The notes under the pieces were generated by a model that saw only the letters and a program-made list of their open reading frames with translations, did no database searches and was not told the origin of the DNA. 64,000 nucleotides of DNA from positions 1 to 64,000 of the forward strand of contig VXAZ01009499.1 in NCBI GenBank assembly GCA_013399875.1, given 5' to 3'. Numbering within the stretch: the first letter of the stretch is position 1; each line of letters starts with the position of its first letter. The stretch is from Gymnorhina tibicen (lineage: Eukaryota; Chordata; Aves; Passeriformes; Artamidae). The translations under genes were made by a program, and so were the position numbers. This document shows, in pieces, positions 41,201 to 51,000 of this stretch.

Positions 41201-43336
41201 TGTAGTGGATTACATGTTGGTAGAAGATGGTCTGCTCCTGCCACCTTGTGGGAAAACACTGGTTTAACTTGTTCTGTAGTTCTAGGTTTGGGTGGGGTTG
41301 TTTTTTTTTTTTTTAGTTGGGGTCTTTTGGGGAATGTGTGACTTGTTCTGCGCATGGTACCACTTACTTGGCTTTGCCACACACAAACAAGAAGTGGTGG
41401 TAATTAGAGTAACTCCTAGGCCGAGGCACAGGTTAGCAACAGCAAAACCTATTACTAAATGCCAGCCGATGTACATACATATGATGCCAAGGAGAGGTCA
41501 TAATTTGAAACATTCAGATTAAGAATTATATACTATCCAAAGATGAAATGCAATTTTCATATTATTTTCTGATTTTAAAAAGTTTATGATTTATTTTTAA
41601 AGAGTTTACAATTAAAGAGTGTATAATACGGATTTTTGAACAAACTAAGTGTCTACACTTTCTCCTGATTATCCCTTTTCCTAGTTAGGCTTAATTAGCA
41701 AAATCCAATCCAATAACAAACTGAATTTTACTTTAGAAACATACTGATACTCCAGCAGGAGAGTTCAGTTGTTGTTTAATTATCTTGAACTGTTTCAGTA
41801 ACAACAGAATAATTCCATTTTCTTTTTTCCTTCCCTTTTTTCCCCCTTTCCTTTGTTTCAAAGTGTGGATTCCAGAGGCCAAGCAACTCGCATCAATTAT
41901 AATAATGCAACAAGAGATACAGTGTTTGACATACCAGCTGAAAAAGTGAGGCCATTTTATGCAGCTCTAAAGGAATTTAATGATTTATTAAACAGTGCAG
42001 AACATAAGTTTACTTACAAGCTGAAACCAGGTCAGTAATTTGCTTCTCCTCGCAACAATTTTTCACATGTTTTTCCTGACAGTCAAAACACTTGAACATT
42101 GTTAGCACTAGTACTGAGTGGAACTTCGAGTCTTTTTATCATCTATTTCACTTCATACTGCATTCTTACATTAATCTCATGGATTTCTTTTGCCATAGTT
42201 ACACTATAAAGAAGAAAAAATGGCAGGGGGGAATAGTCTACCTATAGATTAGTCGAATGTATCTTTATACTAAATCCAAAACAGCATTTTATGCCACATA
42301 CCATATTGGAAATTGATGTATCAGTAGCACCATAGATGGGAAATATCATGTGTGATATCATGTGTGGCCCTAATCTCTGTTATTTCATTCCCCAGCATTA
42401 AAGACATGAATCTCTCAAGAGATATTACAAAAGTAAATTCATCGGTGTATCTGACTTCCTCATGTACTATGGTACTTTTGTCTTTAAAATATCTGTGAAG
42501 AAATTAATCTCTCTCCATTGGAAACATGCAATAAAATAATGTGTAAGATCACATAAATGGAAAAACAAAATCCCTTACTTTACATTAGTGACATCCATTT
42601 TGTTGATTAACACATCAAAATTGTGGTAGAGGGAATGGGGAGAAGATAAGAAAGACTGTGAGGTTATCTAATTCAAGATTTATCATAATGGTGGCACACA
42701 AGGGAGAAAAATTAAATTGGTATTCTAGCATTAATTTTGTGATTTCCTAGCTTTCAATGTCTTGACTTTGTTCTCATAAAATTCTCTTAACAGGGATAGT
42801 ATGTATGTGTATAGTACAAATAGTACTAGACTGATCAAATAAAAAGTATCCTAGTGGCTTTCAACCATTTTATTTATTTCACCTGTGTGGATTTGCTGTA
42901 GTTGCCTTTCTCCTCAAGGCTTGATTTTCTCAGTATGGACTCCTCTACCACTCTGCTTTTTAACTCCTCATTATACAAGAAATAAAAAGAGACATCAAAA
43001 GGGAACTGGCCTCTATGGTTGAGAAAGTTAAAATTACTGTGTTGTTGCTGTGTATCGCCAGCTGAGCTACTTAAAATTATTGCTCCCTAAGTGTTGATAT
43101 GAATCTACCTCCATTTTTTTTGAAGGAATAAACTATAACATTCCAACTACTGACCTTTGTGCAATCTCTTTATAGGAGACATAGTGACATTTGATAACTG
43201 GCGTGTGCTTCATGGTCGCCAAAGCTACCCATCATGTTCAGAAGTGACACGTCACCTGGAAGGTGCCTATGCAGACTGGGATGTGGTCATGTCAAGGCTC
43301 CGGCTCCTTAGGAAAAGGGTCTTGAATAGGGATTGA
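19998..43336 (+). CDS. BBOX1: gamma-butyrobetaine dioxygenase, whole coding span of 7 exons (BBOX1)
   Basis: BBOX1 hydroxylates gamma-butyrobetaine to L-carnitine in the cytosol, using Fe(II), 2-oxoglutarate, O2 and ascorbate; it is the last step of carnitine synthesis. Coding exons: 19998-20219, 21925-22039, 34829-35027, 38481-38586, 40963-41159, 41864-42030 and 43176-43336. Together they give 1167 nt, 388 codons without stop, against 387 in human. Every intron is GT-AG and the phases join in frame. The N-terminal zinc ligands are Cys38, Cys40, Cys43 and His83. The iron triad is His203, Asp205 and His348, and the 2-oxoglutarate arginine is Arg361; all are present at the human positions plus one where applicable. 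Substrate-cage aromatics Tyr178, Trp182, Tyr195, Tyr206 and Tyr367 are also kept. The enzyme should be active. The upstream neighbour FIBIN is unrelated in function. Confidence 0.96.
20220..21924 (+). other. BBOX1: BBOX1 intron after coding exon 1 (1705 bp)
   Basis: AT-rich, no recognisable gene or LTR. A run of ATAT/AATA sequence lies at about 21668-21717. The acceptor is GTGTTGTAAG at 21915-21924. Confidence 0.85.
21925..22039 (+). CDS. BBOX1: BBOX1 coding exon 2 (residues 75-112)
   Basis: Begins ATC TCT GTT ACA TGG (ISVTWPDEH), completing the zinc site with His83. It contains [13 protein letters not shown], strongly conserved in the family, and ends LFLP plus one base before the donor GTAGGA (phase 1). 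Confidence 0.95.
25322..26168 (+). mobile_element. CR1 LINE, about 850 bp with end of the second reading frame
   Basis: The longest CR1 copy here. Frames at 25743-26051 and 25876-26088 encode adjacent pieces of the C-terminal end of the CR1 reverse-transcriptase protein ([14 protein letters not shown]; then [25 protein letters not shown]). They lie in different frames, so the copy has at least one frameshift. The 3' end is GGTTGGACCTGATGATC followed by ATTCTGTAGTTCTGTGAC, a diverged form of the CR1 terminal repeat. It is 5'-truncated and inactive. Confidence 0.93.
30040..30690 (-). mobile_element. LTR element, minus strand (limits approximate)
   Basis: The antisense poly(A) signal GCTTTATTCA is at 30353-30362. 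To its right lie several CCAAT boxes (AACCAATC at about 30450, AACCAATGG at 30504, GACCAATGG at 30543, GCCAATGGG at 30613), an order expected for R then U3 of a minus-strand LTR. The left part (30130-30300) is CpG-rich, like a U5. No target duplication was found, so the ends are estimates. The frame at 30052-30585 is not a recognised protein. Confidence 0.65.
30880..31078 (+). mobile_element. CR1 LINE 3' end fragment
   Basis: Contains CAAGGGCAGGTTGGATGGGG, TTGGAGCAACC, GTCCCTGCCCA, TTCCTTCCAACCC and the end CATTCAGTGATTCTATATTC, the sense-strand CR1 3' signature. Confidence 0.92.
32255..33385 (-). mobile_element. CR1 LINE split in two by an LTR insertion
   Basis: The left part, 32255-32556, begins AAAATCACAGAATGGTTTGG and runs to CTCCTCTGGACTCACT. 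The right part, 33292-33385, continues with CTTCAACAGGTTGATGTCC and CTCCAGGTGGGGTCTCAGC, which is the next piece of the same CR1 consensus. The 735 bases between them are an LTR-like insertion. Confidence 0.85.
32552..33296. mobile_element. LTR-like element (735 bp) inserted in CR1
   Basis: Runs 32557-33291, starts TGTTACAATTG and ends CTGCTACA (TG...CA with short imperfect inverted ends). The flanks are CTGCA (32552-32556) and CTTCA (33292-33296), a 5-bp target duplication with one mismatch. Orientation is unclear: no clean AATAAA is placed correctly on either strand, though ATTTAATAAG at about 32700 on the minus strand would fit. The class is unknown. Confidence 0.6.
33481..34440. repeat. 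71-bp tandem repeat, about 4 units, interrupted by an LTR
   Basis: Units begin at 33481, 33553, 33624 (continued at 34314) and 34379, with spacing 72, 71 and 71 once the LTR is removed. Each unit contains a form of TGACCTCAAGTAACCC and GGCTAATTGGTTGA and ends CTCAGGTAACCCCAGCAC or similar. The last unit is partial. Confidence 0.85.
33624..34313 (+). mobile_element. solo LTR (678 bp) with exact 6-bp target duplication
   Basis: Runs 33630-34307, starts TGTTGCGGTGG and ends CCAAAGCGACA (TG...CA; the ends are imperfect inverted repeats). The flanks CCGGCA at 33624-33629 and 34308-34313 are identical. A TATA-like CTTAAAAAGG lies near 34000 and AATAAA at 34093-34098, so it is in BBOX1 orientation. 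No internal retroviral sequence remains. Its start resembles that of the solo LTR end at 12066, but the bodies differ. Confidence 0.9.
34829..35027 (+). CDS. BBOX1: BBOX1 coding exon 3 (residues 113-178)
   Basis: Encodes [30 protein letters not shown] and GFLRLTFYG, the start of the dioxygenase core. It joins phase 1 to phase 2, with donor GTTAGT. Confidence 0.95.
35028..38480 (+). other. BBOX1: BBOX1 intron after coding exon 3 (3453 bp)
   Basis: AT-rich non-coding sequence. I recognise no LINE or LTR signature with confidence and no open frame of note. Confidence 0.8.
38481..38586 (+). CDS. BBOX1: BBOX1 coding exon 4 (residues 179-214)
   Basis: Too short to stand out as an open frame, but identified by [18 protein letters not shown] and FHTDYP. 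It holds the first two iron ligands, His203 and Asp205, in the HTD motif. The acceptor is CATTATAAAG, and the donor GTAAGT follows CACCTGGG. Confidence 0.95.
38587..40962 (+). other. BBOX1: BBOX1 intron after coding exon 4 (2376 bp)
   Basis: Non-coding; contains the G/T-only tract at 39.93-40.26 kb. No other feature was recognised. Confidence 0.8.
39935..40262. repeat. G/T-rich strand-asymmetric tract, about 330 bp
   Basis: The plus strand is almost only G and T, made of irregular TTTTTG, GGTTGG and GTTTGTTT units, with rare C and A. The long hydrophobic frames across it are artefacts (Phe/Leu/Gly/Val codons only). It lies in the BBOX1 intron on the sense strand. Confidence 0.9.
40963..41159 (+). 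CDS. BBOX1: BBOX1 coding exon 5 (residues 215-279)
   Basis: Encodes [36 protein letters not shown] and [13 protein letters not shown]. The frame runs past the exon end only as read-through. The donor is GTGAGT at 41160, leaving two bases (GA) that complete Asp280 with the next exon. Confidence 0.94.
41160..41863 (+). other. BBOX1: BBOX1 intron after coding exon 5 (704 bp)
   Basis: Short intron with a 15-base T run near 41303 and a pyrimidine-rich tract of about 45 bases before the acceptor CAAAG at 41859-41863. Confidence 0.85.
41864..42030 (+). CDS. BBOX1: BBOX1 coding exon 6 (residues 280-335)
   Basis: Encodes [20 protein letters not shown], then [16 protein letters not shown] and FTYKLKPG. 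The NNATRDT block is a family hallmark. The donor is GTCAGT, phase 1. Confidence 0.94.
42031..43175 (+). other. BBOX1: BBOX1 intron after coding exon 6 (1145 bp)
   Basis: AT-rich, nothing recognised. The acceptor is CTCTTTATAG at 43166-43175. Confidence 0.85.
43176..43336 (+). CDS. BBOX1: BBOX1 last coding exon (residues 336-388 and stop)
   Basis: Encodes [17 protein letters not shown] with the third iron ligand His348, then [20 protein letters not shown] with Arg361 for 2-oxoglutarate. The stop TGA is at 43334-43336. The short tail KRVLNRD differs slightly from mammals but is not truncated. Confidence 0.95.
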
Positions 43337-44448
43337 GCTTTCTTCTAACTAGAATGAGCAAAACATAGGGTAGGTTTTGGTTTGATATTAGGAAGAAATT
43401 CTTTACTGTGAGGATGCTGAAGTATTGCAATAGGTTGCTCAGAGAAGCTATGGCTGCCCAATCCCTGGAAGTGTTCAAGGCCAGTTTGGGTGGGGCTTGG
43501 AGCAACCTGGGATAGTGAAAGATATCCTTGCTTATGGCAGAAGGGGTGGAATGAGATGGTCTTTAAGGTCCCTTTCAACCTAAAAGAAATCATAGAATGG
43601 TTTCATTGTATGATTCTATCATGAATATATTTTTTATTTCTATAAGCTAAGAAACATGTTCATAACAATTTAAGATTTGTCTGTGCCCTGGTCTTTGAAT
43701 CTAGGAAATATATTGCTACATTTGTAAGTTTATGTGCTTTTTTAAAATCAGTGTGCAAAGTGGCTTGAAAGATTATCACTTTACTGGACTGACTGGGAAT
43801 CACAATGCCTTCCTTTGACTCTTTGCAATATCTACTTGCCCTCCCTAGAAAGCTTGAAAGGTAAAATGAAAAAAGTACTATTAAGTAAATTTTGTTATGA
43901 ACAGCACCTTCCTCTATTTTCAGAGAAGCATTCTTTATTGCATAAATCATAACTAAAACTTGCTATCAAAATAAAAAAAACTCCACACCTTTCTAGGTAG
44001 GACTCTGCTGTCATACGTGATGTCATTCAACAGAAGCTGTATTCTCTATATCCCACTGTACATGTTTTGACTATCACAGCCACAAATAATTTTTCTTACA
44101 TTTCCAAGTCCATAAGCTCAGAAACCATAGACTTACCAAAGAATGCATCACACTAATGTTCCTCTGCATTAGGAAGATAAATCACTTTCAGTGTAGAGGT
44201 CACAGACAGGTTCAGAAATCCTATCAGATGCCGTGTACAGACCTAAGATCTGTACAGCAGACTTTTGAGTAAAGTCAGGAGGAGGAATGCTGATGATGCT
44301 TGGTGGCTAGAAACTACAAAGCAGAAGTTGCTATTGACTTTGCATGTGACAGAAATGTGGCAACTGAACCCAAATCCATTTTTGTTACACCAAAAAAAAG
44401 AGAATGCCTCCTTTAGGATGTTTTCCTCTACTCTGGATTCTGAATAAA
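43337..44448 (+). other. BBOX1: BBOX1 3' UTR (approximate extent)
   Basis: No frame continues after the stop. AATAAA signals lie at 43970-43975 and 44443-44448, the second followed by a GT-rich stretch; either could be used. The UTR contains a full CR1 3' end near its start. Confidence 0.5.
43367..43620 (+). mobile_element. CR1 LINE 3' end in the BBOX1 3' UTR
   Basis: AGGGTAGGTTTTGGTTTGAT, TAGGAAGAAATTCTTTACTG, TGGAAGTGTTCAAGGCC, GGGCTTGGAGCAACCTGG and GGTCCCTTTCAACC mark a sense CR1 ending in ATTGTATGATTCTATCATG. It starts about 30 bases after the BBOX1 stop codon. Confidence 0.92.
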
Positions 44449-44775
44449 AATTACGCTGTGTAGAAATTGCTGCAGCCAAAATAGTGGAGTTCTTTCCCTA
44501 TATTGAGATGCCAAATGGAAAGAGTTTCAAAGTTCTTCTTTTTATATTCAACAAAAACTGAGTTTATTTTTCACTATTCTTATAGCTGCAGAGTTAATAG
44601 GATGCCTCTCACCATGCTGTGAGCTGGACAAAATAACCACACTTCCTCCCTCACATCCTTTTGTTCAACTGTGTATTTTCAAACTGTTCCTTCCAAGTCA
44701 AATAAATCCTAGTCTCTTTTTAATAGGGCAACACAATAGAACTATAACTACAGAATTAAATAACTATAGAATTAA

Positions 44776-44904
44776 AATAAAGCCAGGTTAGATGTAGCTT
44801 TGAGCAACCTGATTTAGTGGACAGTGTCCCTGCCCATGGCAGGGGGATTGGAACTAGAGGATTGTTAAGGTCCCTTCCAACCCAAACCACTCTATGATCC
44901 TATG
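44776..44904 (+). mobile_element. CR1 LINE 3' end fragment
   Basis: GCCAGGTTAGATGTAGC, GAGCAACCTGATTTAGTGG, GTCCCTGCCCATGGCAGG, GGTCCCTTCCAACCCAAACC and CTATGATCCTATGA give a clear sense CR1 end. Confidence 0.92.
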
Positions 44905-46020
44905 ACCTAAAATCAGTTTGCAAACATTTCCATAGCTTCTACTCATCATTTACAGTCAACAGATATCAGCTGAATAACCAGACTGAAAACTCAATTAGGC
45001 TTTTTTGTCATAGGGCAGTTTGAATCTAGTCATCTTTATTAAATAGTGAAATGTTATTGTCAAAATTATGACCTCATGACATGACATAGTCCAACAAAAT
45101 TGGGGTTTAGGGGTAATTAAATCTCTCAGTGCCTCCTTGAATAATTAATTCCAGAAACATGAGGAAAATATTTTTTTGCCTTTGCTATAAAAGAGGGGAA
45201 AGCTGAGGAAAGATTAACACCTGTATTTATGTATTCCAGCAGTGCTCTGCATTAACTGTGATATTTTCCATATAAAAATGTTGTTAATGTTGCAATTTAT
45301 AGCTATTAAACAAGACGTGATTTATACCAGTCATTAATAGGGAACAGATATTTTCTGCTTTTATTCTATACTTTTCTAAACATTTTCATTCAAATTTCTT
45401 TTTATTAAAAGCTGTTATGGAACTGATTGCTGTTTTGGGCTTGTATCTAATCTCACACATAACATCTTGCACGCAGATGTGAAGTCATTATTGTTACTTA
45501 CAAATATTTGTAAATATTATTAGAACTGGATCCATTCACATTTGTCCTGTATACTTCACATACAGCTAAAATATAACTAAACTGATAGCTTTGAACAGAA
45601 TGGAGTACAAATAGTGATAAAAACTGTTCATCAGTGGAAACATGAAGTCCTGCACAAGTAAAAAAATCTAATTCCTGTCATGTCTCCATGAGCACAATAT
45701 CCAGTTAAACTGGAAAAGGGTCAGACTACCCACACAAACCTGATGCAATCAAAACTTATGTTTGTGCCTGAAAACCCTCTGCTCAACTTCTAGAATCCAG
45801 CTACTATCTATATCAGAGATTTTAATTCTAAATTCCTTTGCCTAATACTTTAGTCATACTGGAAAAAGAGAGTATTTCTGCAACTATCTGCAAAGTGCTA
45901 CTACTGATACCTGGTCAGGCTGAATAACAGAGGAAGCCCCAAATGATTTTTTTTCTCCTTCTTTTCCAAAACCACACAAAAGAATGACATTGCAAAGCTT
46001 TAAGATAGGTCTGGCTTCTG

Positions 46021-46087
46021 ATGTACCTGCAGTACAGGTACATGCTGGTCACCCAGCATGGGTACCTCAGCTTTCACAGACTGAAAG
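46021..46087. repeat. three consecutive small hairpins
   Basis: ATGTACCTG (46021-46029) pairs with CAGGTACAT (46035-46043). CATGCTGG (46041-46048) pairs with CCAGCATG (46053-46060), sharing CAT with the first. CTTTCA (46071-46076) pairs with TGAAAG (46082-46087). All arms are perfect. No known RNA family is recognised. Confidence 0.7.
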
Positions 46088-48872
46088 ACCCAACCGTCTT
46101 TGCCATCTTACAGCAGCAAGAAAACCATCAGCGGCAATAAGTGTTTGCAAGACAATACTGAAGAAACTTTTGGGCTGTATCCAGAGGGTGGTAAAGGACA
46201 TGATTTCACTCAGCTGTTGTAATCCAGAAGTTCTAATTCTGTGTTAGCTTTGTGCTGTTCGTGATACATCAACTAACCAGGCTGTGGTCAGCAACTGGCT
46301 GCATCCAGCACAGGTGGAGAAACAGAAAAAAATACATACCCATTTTACTATGTGCAAATGCCTTTTCTCTTTTGTCCTAGCTTTCTTCTCCTCCCACTGC
46401 ATTTTGTAGCAATGGATGTTGGATCTAATCCCAAAGCACTGTTTTCATGTATACTTTTAAAAATCTTATTTTATATAGCAGATTTCCATCTAGTTTTTAA
46501 AGCTCACTGAAAGTAAGTAGTATCTTGGGCATATCACTACACTCACATCTCTGTGGATCACTTCAGCATAGGCTCCACTCCAGTTGCTGTTGAGCCACCT
46601 ACTGCATGTGCCAACTTCTTTTGGCTGTGGACAGTAAACCAGAGTCCAGAGGGATCTCCAAATGCCTATTGTGGGAAGAAAACTGGACTAGTTGCCCAGC
46701 TTTTCAAGTTGAAATATATTGAGATACATATATATATATGTCCAGATAGATCTAAAATGATTTTAGTGTATCTACGTGCACACAAGAGTCATGTTACCCA
46801 GAGGCATAAAGGCAGATGCAGTCCTGTTTCACATTTGGGCTGTATTGGCTGTGATAAGGTCACACTTCTGTAAATTCAAAGCAAACCAAATGCAGCCTTC
46901 CATTGCATGTCCTAGTTTTGGCTGAAAAATATGTATTTATTCTGTACCACGTTTTTCACAAAAACACAATCTCAAATCAGAGAAAATACTTAATGATTTT
47001 GTCTCAAATTCTCCTTAAGGCAAATGAGGTTTTACTTTAATCTGCACCTTCATAAAGCCAGCTGTCAGGGCAAGTCCATATTTGGAAGTTTCATGGTGGA
47101 AATCTGAAATCACTTTTGGTAAAATCTAAAATAATATATTTTAGACACACATTTTAAACTTAGAGCAAAACATCCCCCACCCTGTTAATGCCAATCCAGT
47201 AGGGCAAAAAAGATGGTAAAGACTAAGGTGCGGAAAGAACACAAAAATCCCCTTTAAATAAACAAACAAAAAATTCACCCCGCACCAAAACAAAAACTAA
47301 AGGAAAATAAATCACAACTCCTCATAAGAAACCTCCTCCTCATTTTTCTATACAATATCTGATTAAAGTTGAAAAGGAAATTGTCCAAGACAGAGAATTA
47401 GCTACATCACCTCTTGAAAATAACCATAGTATCAAAACTTATCTAAAACAGAGACAGGACAGCTATTTGGGGAGTTCCTACTGAAACCAATCTTATTGGA
47501 CATGGAATGAGATATCAGAGATGGGAGTTAGGGCATTTTCCAGCCACCCTTTCCACCCTGGTGCTGGAGCTGTGAGGTCCAAATTGTTGGCTTCTCCTGG
47601 GATCATGAGGGAGGGAGAGCTGCATCTCCCAGTCTCCTGTAACATCTGCTGCAGGATAGTGCTGAGAGACAAGAAAAGCAGCTGCAGTGGCTACTGTTTT
47701 CCCTGGCTACTTAAAAGGATCTTCAGCATCATGGCAATTCAGAGCGGCCCCGAGGTTCCTATTCACTGGTATCAAGGGCATCTGGTCAACCAAAGGACTA
47801 GGGTTTTTTGCTTTTGGGGTGTTTTGTAGGATATGAGCTGGCTTAGTTAGCAAACTATATTTAAAGTCAAAAGTTTTATGTATTTTTAATTATTTTTAAT
47901 GACAAAGCAGGCAGATTTTCTTTGTTGCCATGCCATGATACAAGTCTTTGGCCATTAGCTCAAGCAAAGTAAGGCAGGAGGTCTAAACACTGGATGTGGA
48001 TTGCAGAAGATGATTTCTCTATTACCCTTACTTTCCAAGCAGCCATTGGAATCAATATCTATTCATGTTGGCAATAATCAAGCTATGCATTTCTTTCAAG
48101 TTATTTTTGGATGCATTCAAAGCAGCATAAATCACAGAACAGACATGGAGAAGATAGAGAAATTTTCAGACTATATCATATTCAATTTCTGAAATCTTGC
48201 CCTGTTTTTATTCAGACAGGAGTGTGGTTATAAAAATGTGCTAGAGGCCATACAATGCCCTTGAAAGGCAGTGGGTGAGAAGCAGCTGCTGCAGCGAGCA
48301 CTCTGGTAGGATACCTTGAAACACTGCTCATGAGAGAGGAGCTGGTTAACTTCCCACAGCATGGCTGGAAATGAGCAGTACACAATTCTCTTGCTTCTGC
48401 TAACACCAGTCCATAGCTGTCTCCTGTCCTTTGCTGTTTCAAATGCTGTGTTCACGACTGGGTTTTTCCATACTGCTTCCTTGCAACTTGTCTTTCACTT
48501 TGACAAACAAACACACAAGAACAGGGCAGGTAGGAGGAAGATCCTATCTGTTCCCTTTCTTGGCTTCTCTACAAGATTGCCAAGAAAACCAAATGTTGTA
48601 TAGCCAGAGCATGTGATTATTTTTTGGCAATTGCAAGGACTTAGAAAGACCCTTTCCTCTTCTTTTGCATTTCCCCCATGCCATGTGGCAGTCATTCTGT
48701 TGCAGGCATACCCCAAAAGGAAAGGGAGGCAGGTTCCATGCATTGTATTTGCAGTTTCTCCTTGGCTACGTCACTGCCCTGCCCTCACAACAGCATCTCT
48801 TTGCCCAGAAGCATGCAATCCACTAGATTCTGTAACTGTGGTTTCATGGTTTTGGCAATGGTATTCTCCAAT

Positions 48873-49598
48873 TGAGTACTCCTGCTAAAACCACATGCTG
48901 TTCCCCCCGCTCCCCTCCCTGCCCCGGTCACTGCTGAGACGGCCACGACACACACACACACACACATCAACAGCTCCAAGCAAAAAAGGGAAAAAGCACA
49001 CACTTTATTACTACTCAGCTTCTTTTCTACAATTTCCTAGCATTCCTACTACAAGTTCATTGGCTATTAGCTTACTACAATAGAATATTATTGGTTGTCT
49101 ATAGCGTGCACAGATTCTTGCTACATTATCAGCCAGTATCCTCCCTTTTGCAGCTGCTACATCTTCTTTCTGTTGTTTTGCTTCTTGCTTCTGTTAATGT
49201 TACAATTCTCAGGAGTACAAACTGATTGTGTCAAGGTCGATGCCTGCGAGGCTTTCAGTCCAGCTGTCGGCTCCCACACCCTCCAACTGGAGGCATAAAA
49301 GGCAAAGATCACAGGTTGAGATAAGAACAATCTACTGGAAACATTGAGATAAGAAAGTGAACATTAACAGCAACAATATTGACAAAAGGTATAAGAAAAT
49401 AAATTATTTACACAGAAAGCTCCTGACAATAAATAAATACCAGCCCATTCTGTCCACCACATTTTCTCGAACTGAAGAAATCCCTTCTCCCTGGAAGAGA
49501 GTCCCTTTTCCCCGCCCCGGCAATGATGTGAGGTGGTATAGAATAACCTCCCTCCCAGCTACTGCAAAAATAAATATGTCCTGGGCAGAACCAGGAAA
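48873..49598 (-). mobile_element. ERV LTR, minus strand, copy 1, containing a nested LTR
   Basis: On the plus strand it starts TGAGTACTCCTGCTAAAAC and ends near GGGCAGAACCAGG. Apart from a 365-bp insertion it matches the element at 54187-54546 throughout, by eye about four bases in five: the CTCCAACTGGAG block, AAAAGGCAAAGATCA, GTCCACCACATTTTCT and CCTCCCTCCCAGCTACTGC are shared. Without the insertion both copies are close to 360 bp. Confidence 0.75.
48913..49284 (-). mobile_element. nested solo LTR (359 bp) inside the copy-1 LTR
   Basis: Runs 48920-49278, from TGCCCCGGTCAC to CTCCCACA (TG...CA). CCCTCC flanks it at 48913-48918 and 49279-49284, with one extra C on the left. The antisense poly(A) signal CACTTTATTAC is at about 49001, so it is minus strand. 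It carries a CA repeat at 48948-48966. The related LTR at 54187 has an unbroken sequence at the matching point. Confidence 0.8.
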
Positions 49599-49646
49599 TT
49601 ATCCTGTGCCTCTATATCATGCTCAAATCCTACACCTTCCAACTAC

Positions 49647-49680
49647 ATACACACACACACATATATATATAAATATACAC
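49647..49680. repeat. (AC)n/(AT)n compound microsatellite
   Basis: AC units followed by AT units, lying at the 3' end of the broken provirus on the minus strand. Confidence 0.9.
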
Positions 49681-49689
49681 AAGAACAGG

Positions 49690-50470
49690 TGTAATTTCCA
49701 TAGTCAGTGGCCATCCCTCCAAAATGTCTTTTTAGTTTATTTAGTACTTGACTGCGGGTTTTCTGCATCCCAGATGTTTTCCAGGTTAGCAGAGCTGGTG
49801 GGCTGTTTGTTGGTTGCTGCATCAGGAACTCACAACTGGTAAGCAGTCCATACTCACTGTCCATGGCAGTTACGGCATACAGTGGCAGTGTCATTCAGCA
49901 ACCAATATTATGTATGCAATTCAACATTACAGACTGTTCACATCCAAAAATCAGATCCCCTTGAGGTACATGTCGTGTTTTCTTGTCCATTACCCACAAA
50001 GTGTACCAGGCCTTTGAGCAAAAACAATCCCAGAGATGGGTTTGTCTGTGCTTGAGGCAGGACTAATCCAAACTGTCTTCCCTAACACATTTCTCATATG
50101 CACCACAGGACTTTTTGTCCCTTTCTACAGTATGTGGAGATTTTGACTGGGCAGGGCCATCTCTACTGGTAGAGCTCCAGTGTCAACTAATCAAGAGGCC
50201 TTCACTAAATGTAGATCCCAGTGTTTTAAGGTCCCACCGCCCAGTGCTTTCAATGCGGTTTTTGACCACTGAACAGTCCACTGTACTGTTCAATTTTCCC
50301 AGATGCTGGTGCATGATAGGGAATATGATTGACCCACTCAATACTATTCTCTAACCCAGATGCCTAAGAGGCTATTTTTGAAAGGATTCCTGTTGTCCAA
50401 CTCAATTCTTTCAGAGGTGCCGTGAGCAGTCTTTCCACAGCCAAGGCGCAGGTAGGTAGGGAGAACAAAA
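49690..50470 (-). pseudogene. broken ERV pol 3' end, integrase-like remnant
   Basis: On the minus strand the segment at about 50250-50360 reads as a short block resembling the conserved C-terminal catalytic part of a retroviral integrase (Asn-His-Ile-Pro-Tyr-His, then a Lys-Ile-Glu block). Downstream sequence to 49.69 kb stays weakly coding-like but has many stops and frame changes. Most of pol is missing: the gag-like remnant abuts this piece. It is a decayed provirus in the nuclear genome, not functional. Confidence 0.55.
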
Positions 50471-50477
50471 ATGATCT

Positions 50478-51000
50478 TCATATTGCTGGAGTCAGCAGTG
50501 TTTGTTCTTCTTTCATTGACATCAATGACAGTGAGTTGGTGTACAACAATGGCACGCTCCGTACAAACTTCTGCCACATGGACTGTGTACACTGGACCTC
50601 ATCTGGATCTACAGGGGACTGCTCATCATTTGAGTCCTGATAGATTACCTCCAGCACAGTTAATTCTGTCACAGACTGGTTACTTTTCTCCATGGCATTC
50701 CACCTGCTTGGGCACACTACTAGATCACCTTTGAGAGGATGCCTTTCCCTCACACTTGACAGGAGTCACCTCCAGAGGCTGAAAGTTTCTGTCCTCCTCC
50801 CAATCCTCTTGTCAATGCCTGCATCCAGGACAGGGATCCCAGTTGCTTGGCTACCATCTGGTTTCATATTTTGGGTTGCAATATCCCAGCATTGGAGCAG
50901 CCAGGTCACCAGGGGCTCATGTGACTGGTAGCTGAAATCTTTTTGCGTATCTCACAGTTTAGCCAGGGATAGCGATTGCATAACTACCTCTGGCTCTACC
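50478..51000 (-). pseudogene. broken ERV gag-like remnant
   Basis: A minus-strand frame at 50478-50753 (91 residues) and a second one up to about 51000, separated by a frame change and a stop, look like a retroviral Gag fragment. It lies just downstream of a minus-strand LTR, the order expected for 5' LTR then gag. The assignment is by general resemblance and position; I cannot name the family with certainty, though an ERVL-like origin fits the LTR. Confidence 0.45.

Larger units (their letters stand above)
44449..48870. other. intergenic downstream of BBOX1, no gene seen
   Basis: AT-rich DNA with one CR1 fragment and a cluster of small hairpins near 46.05 kb. In mammals the next gene on this side is CCDC34; none of its coding sequence was recognised here. 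Confidence 0.6.
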
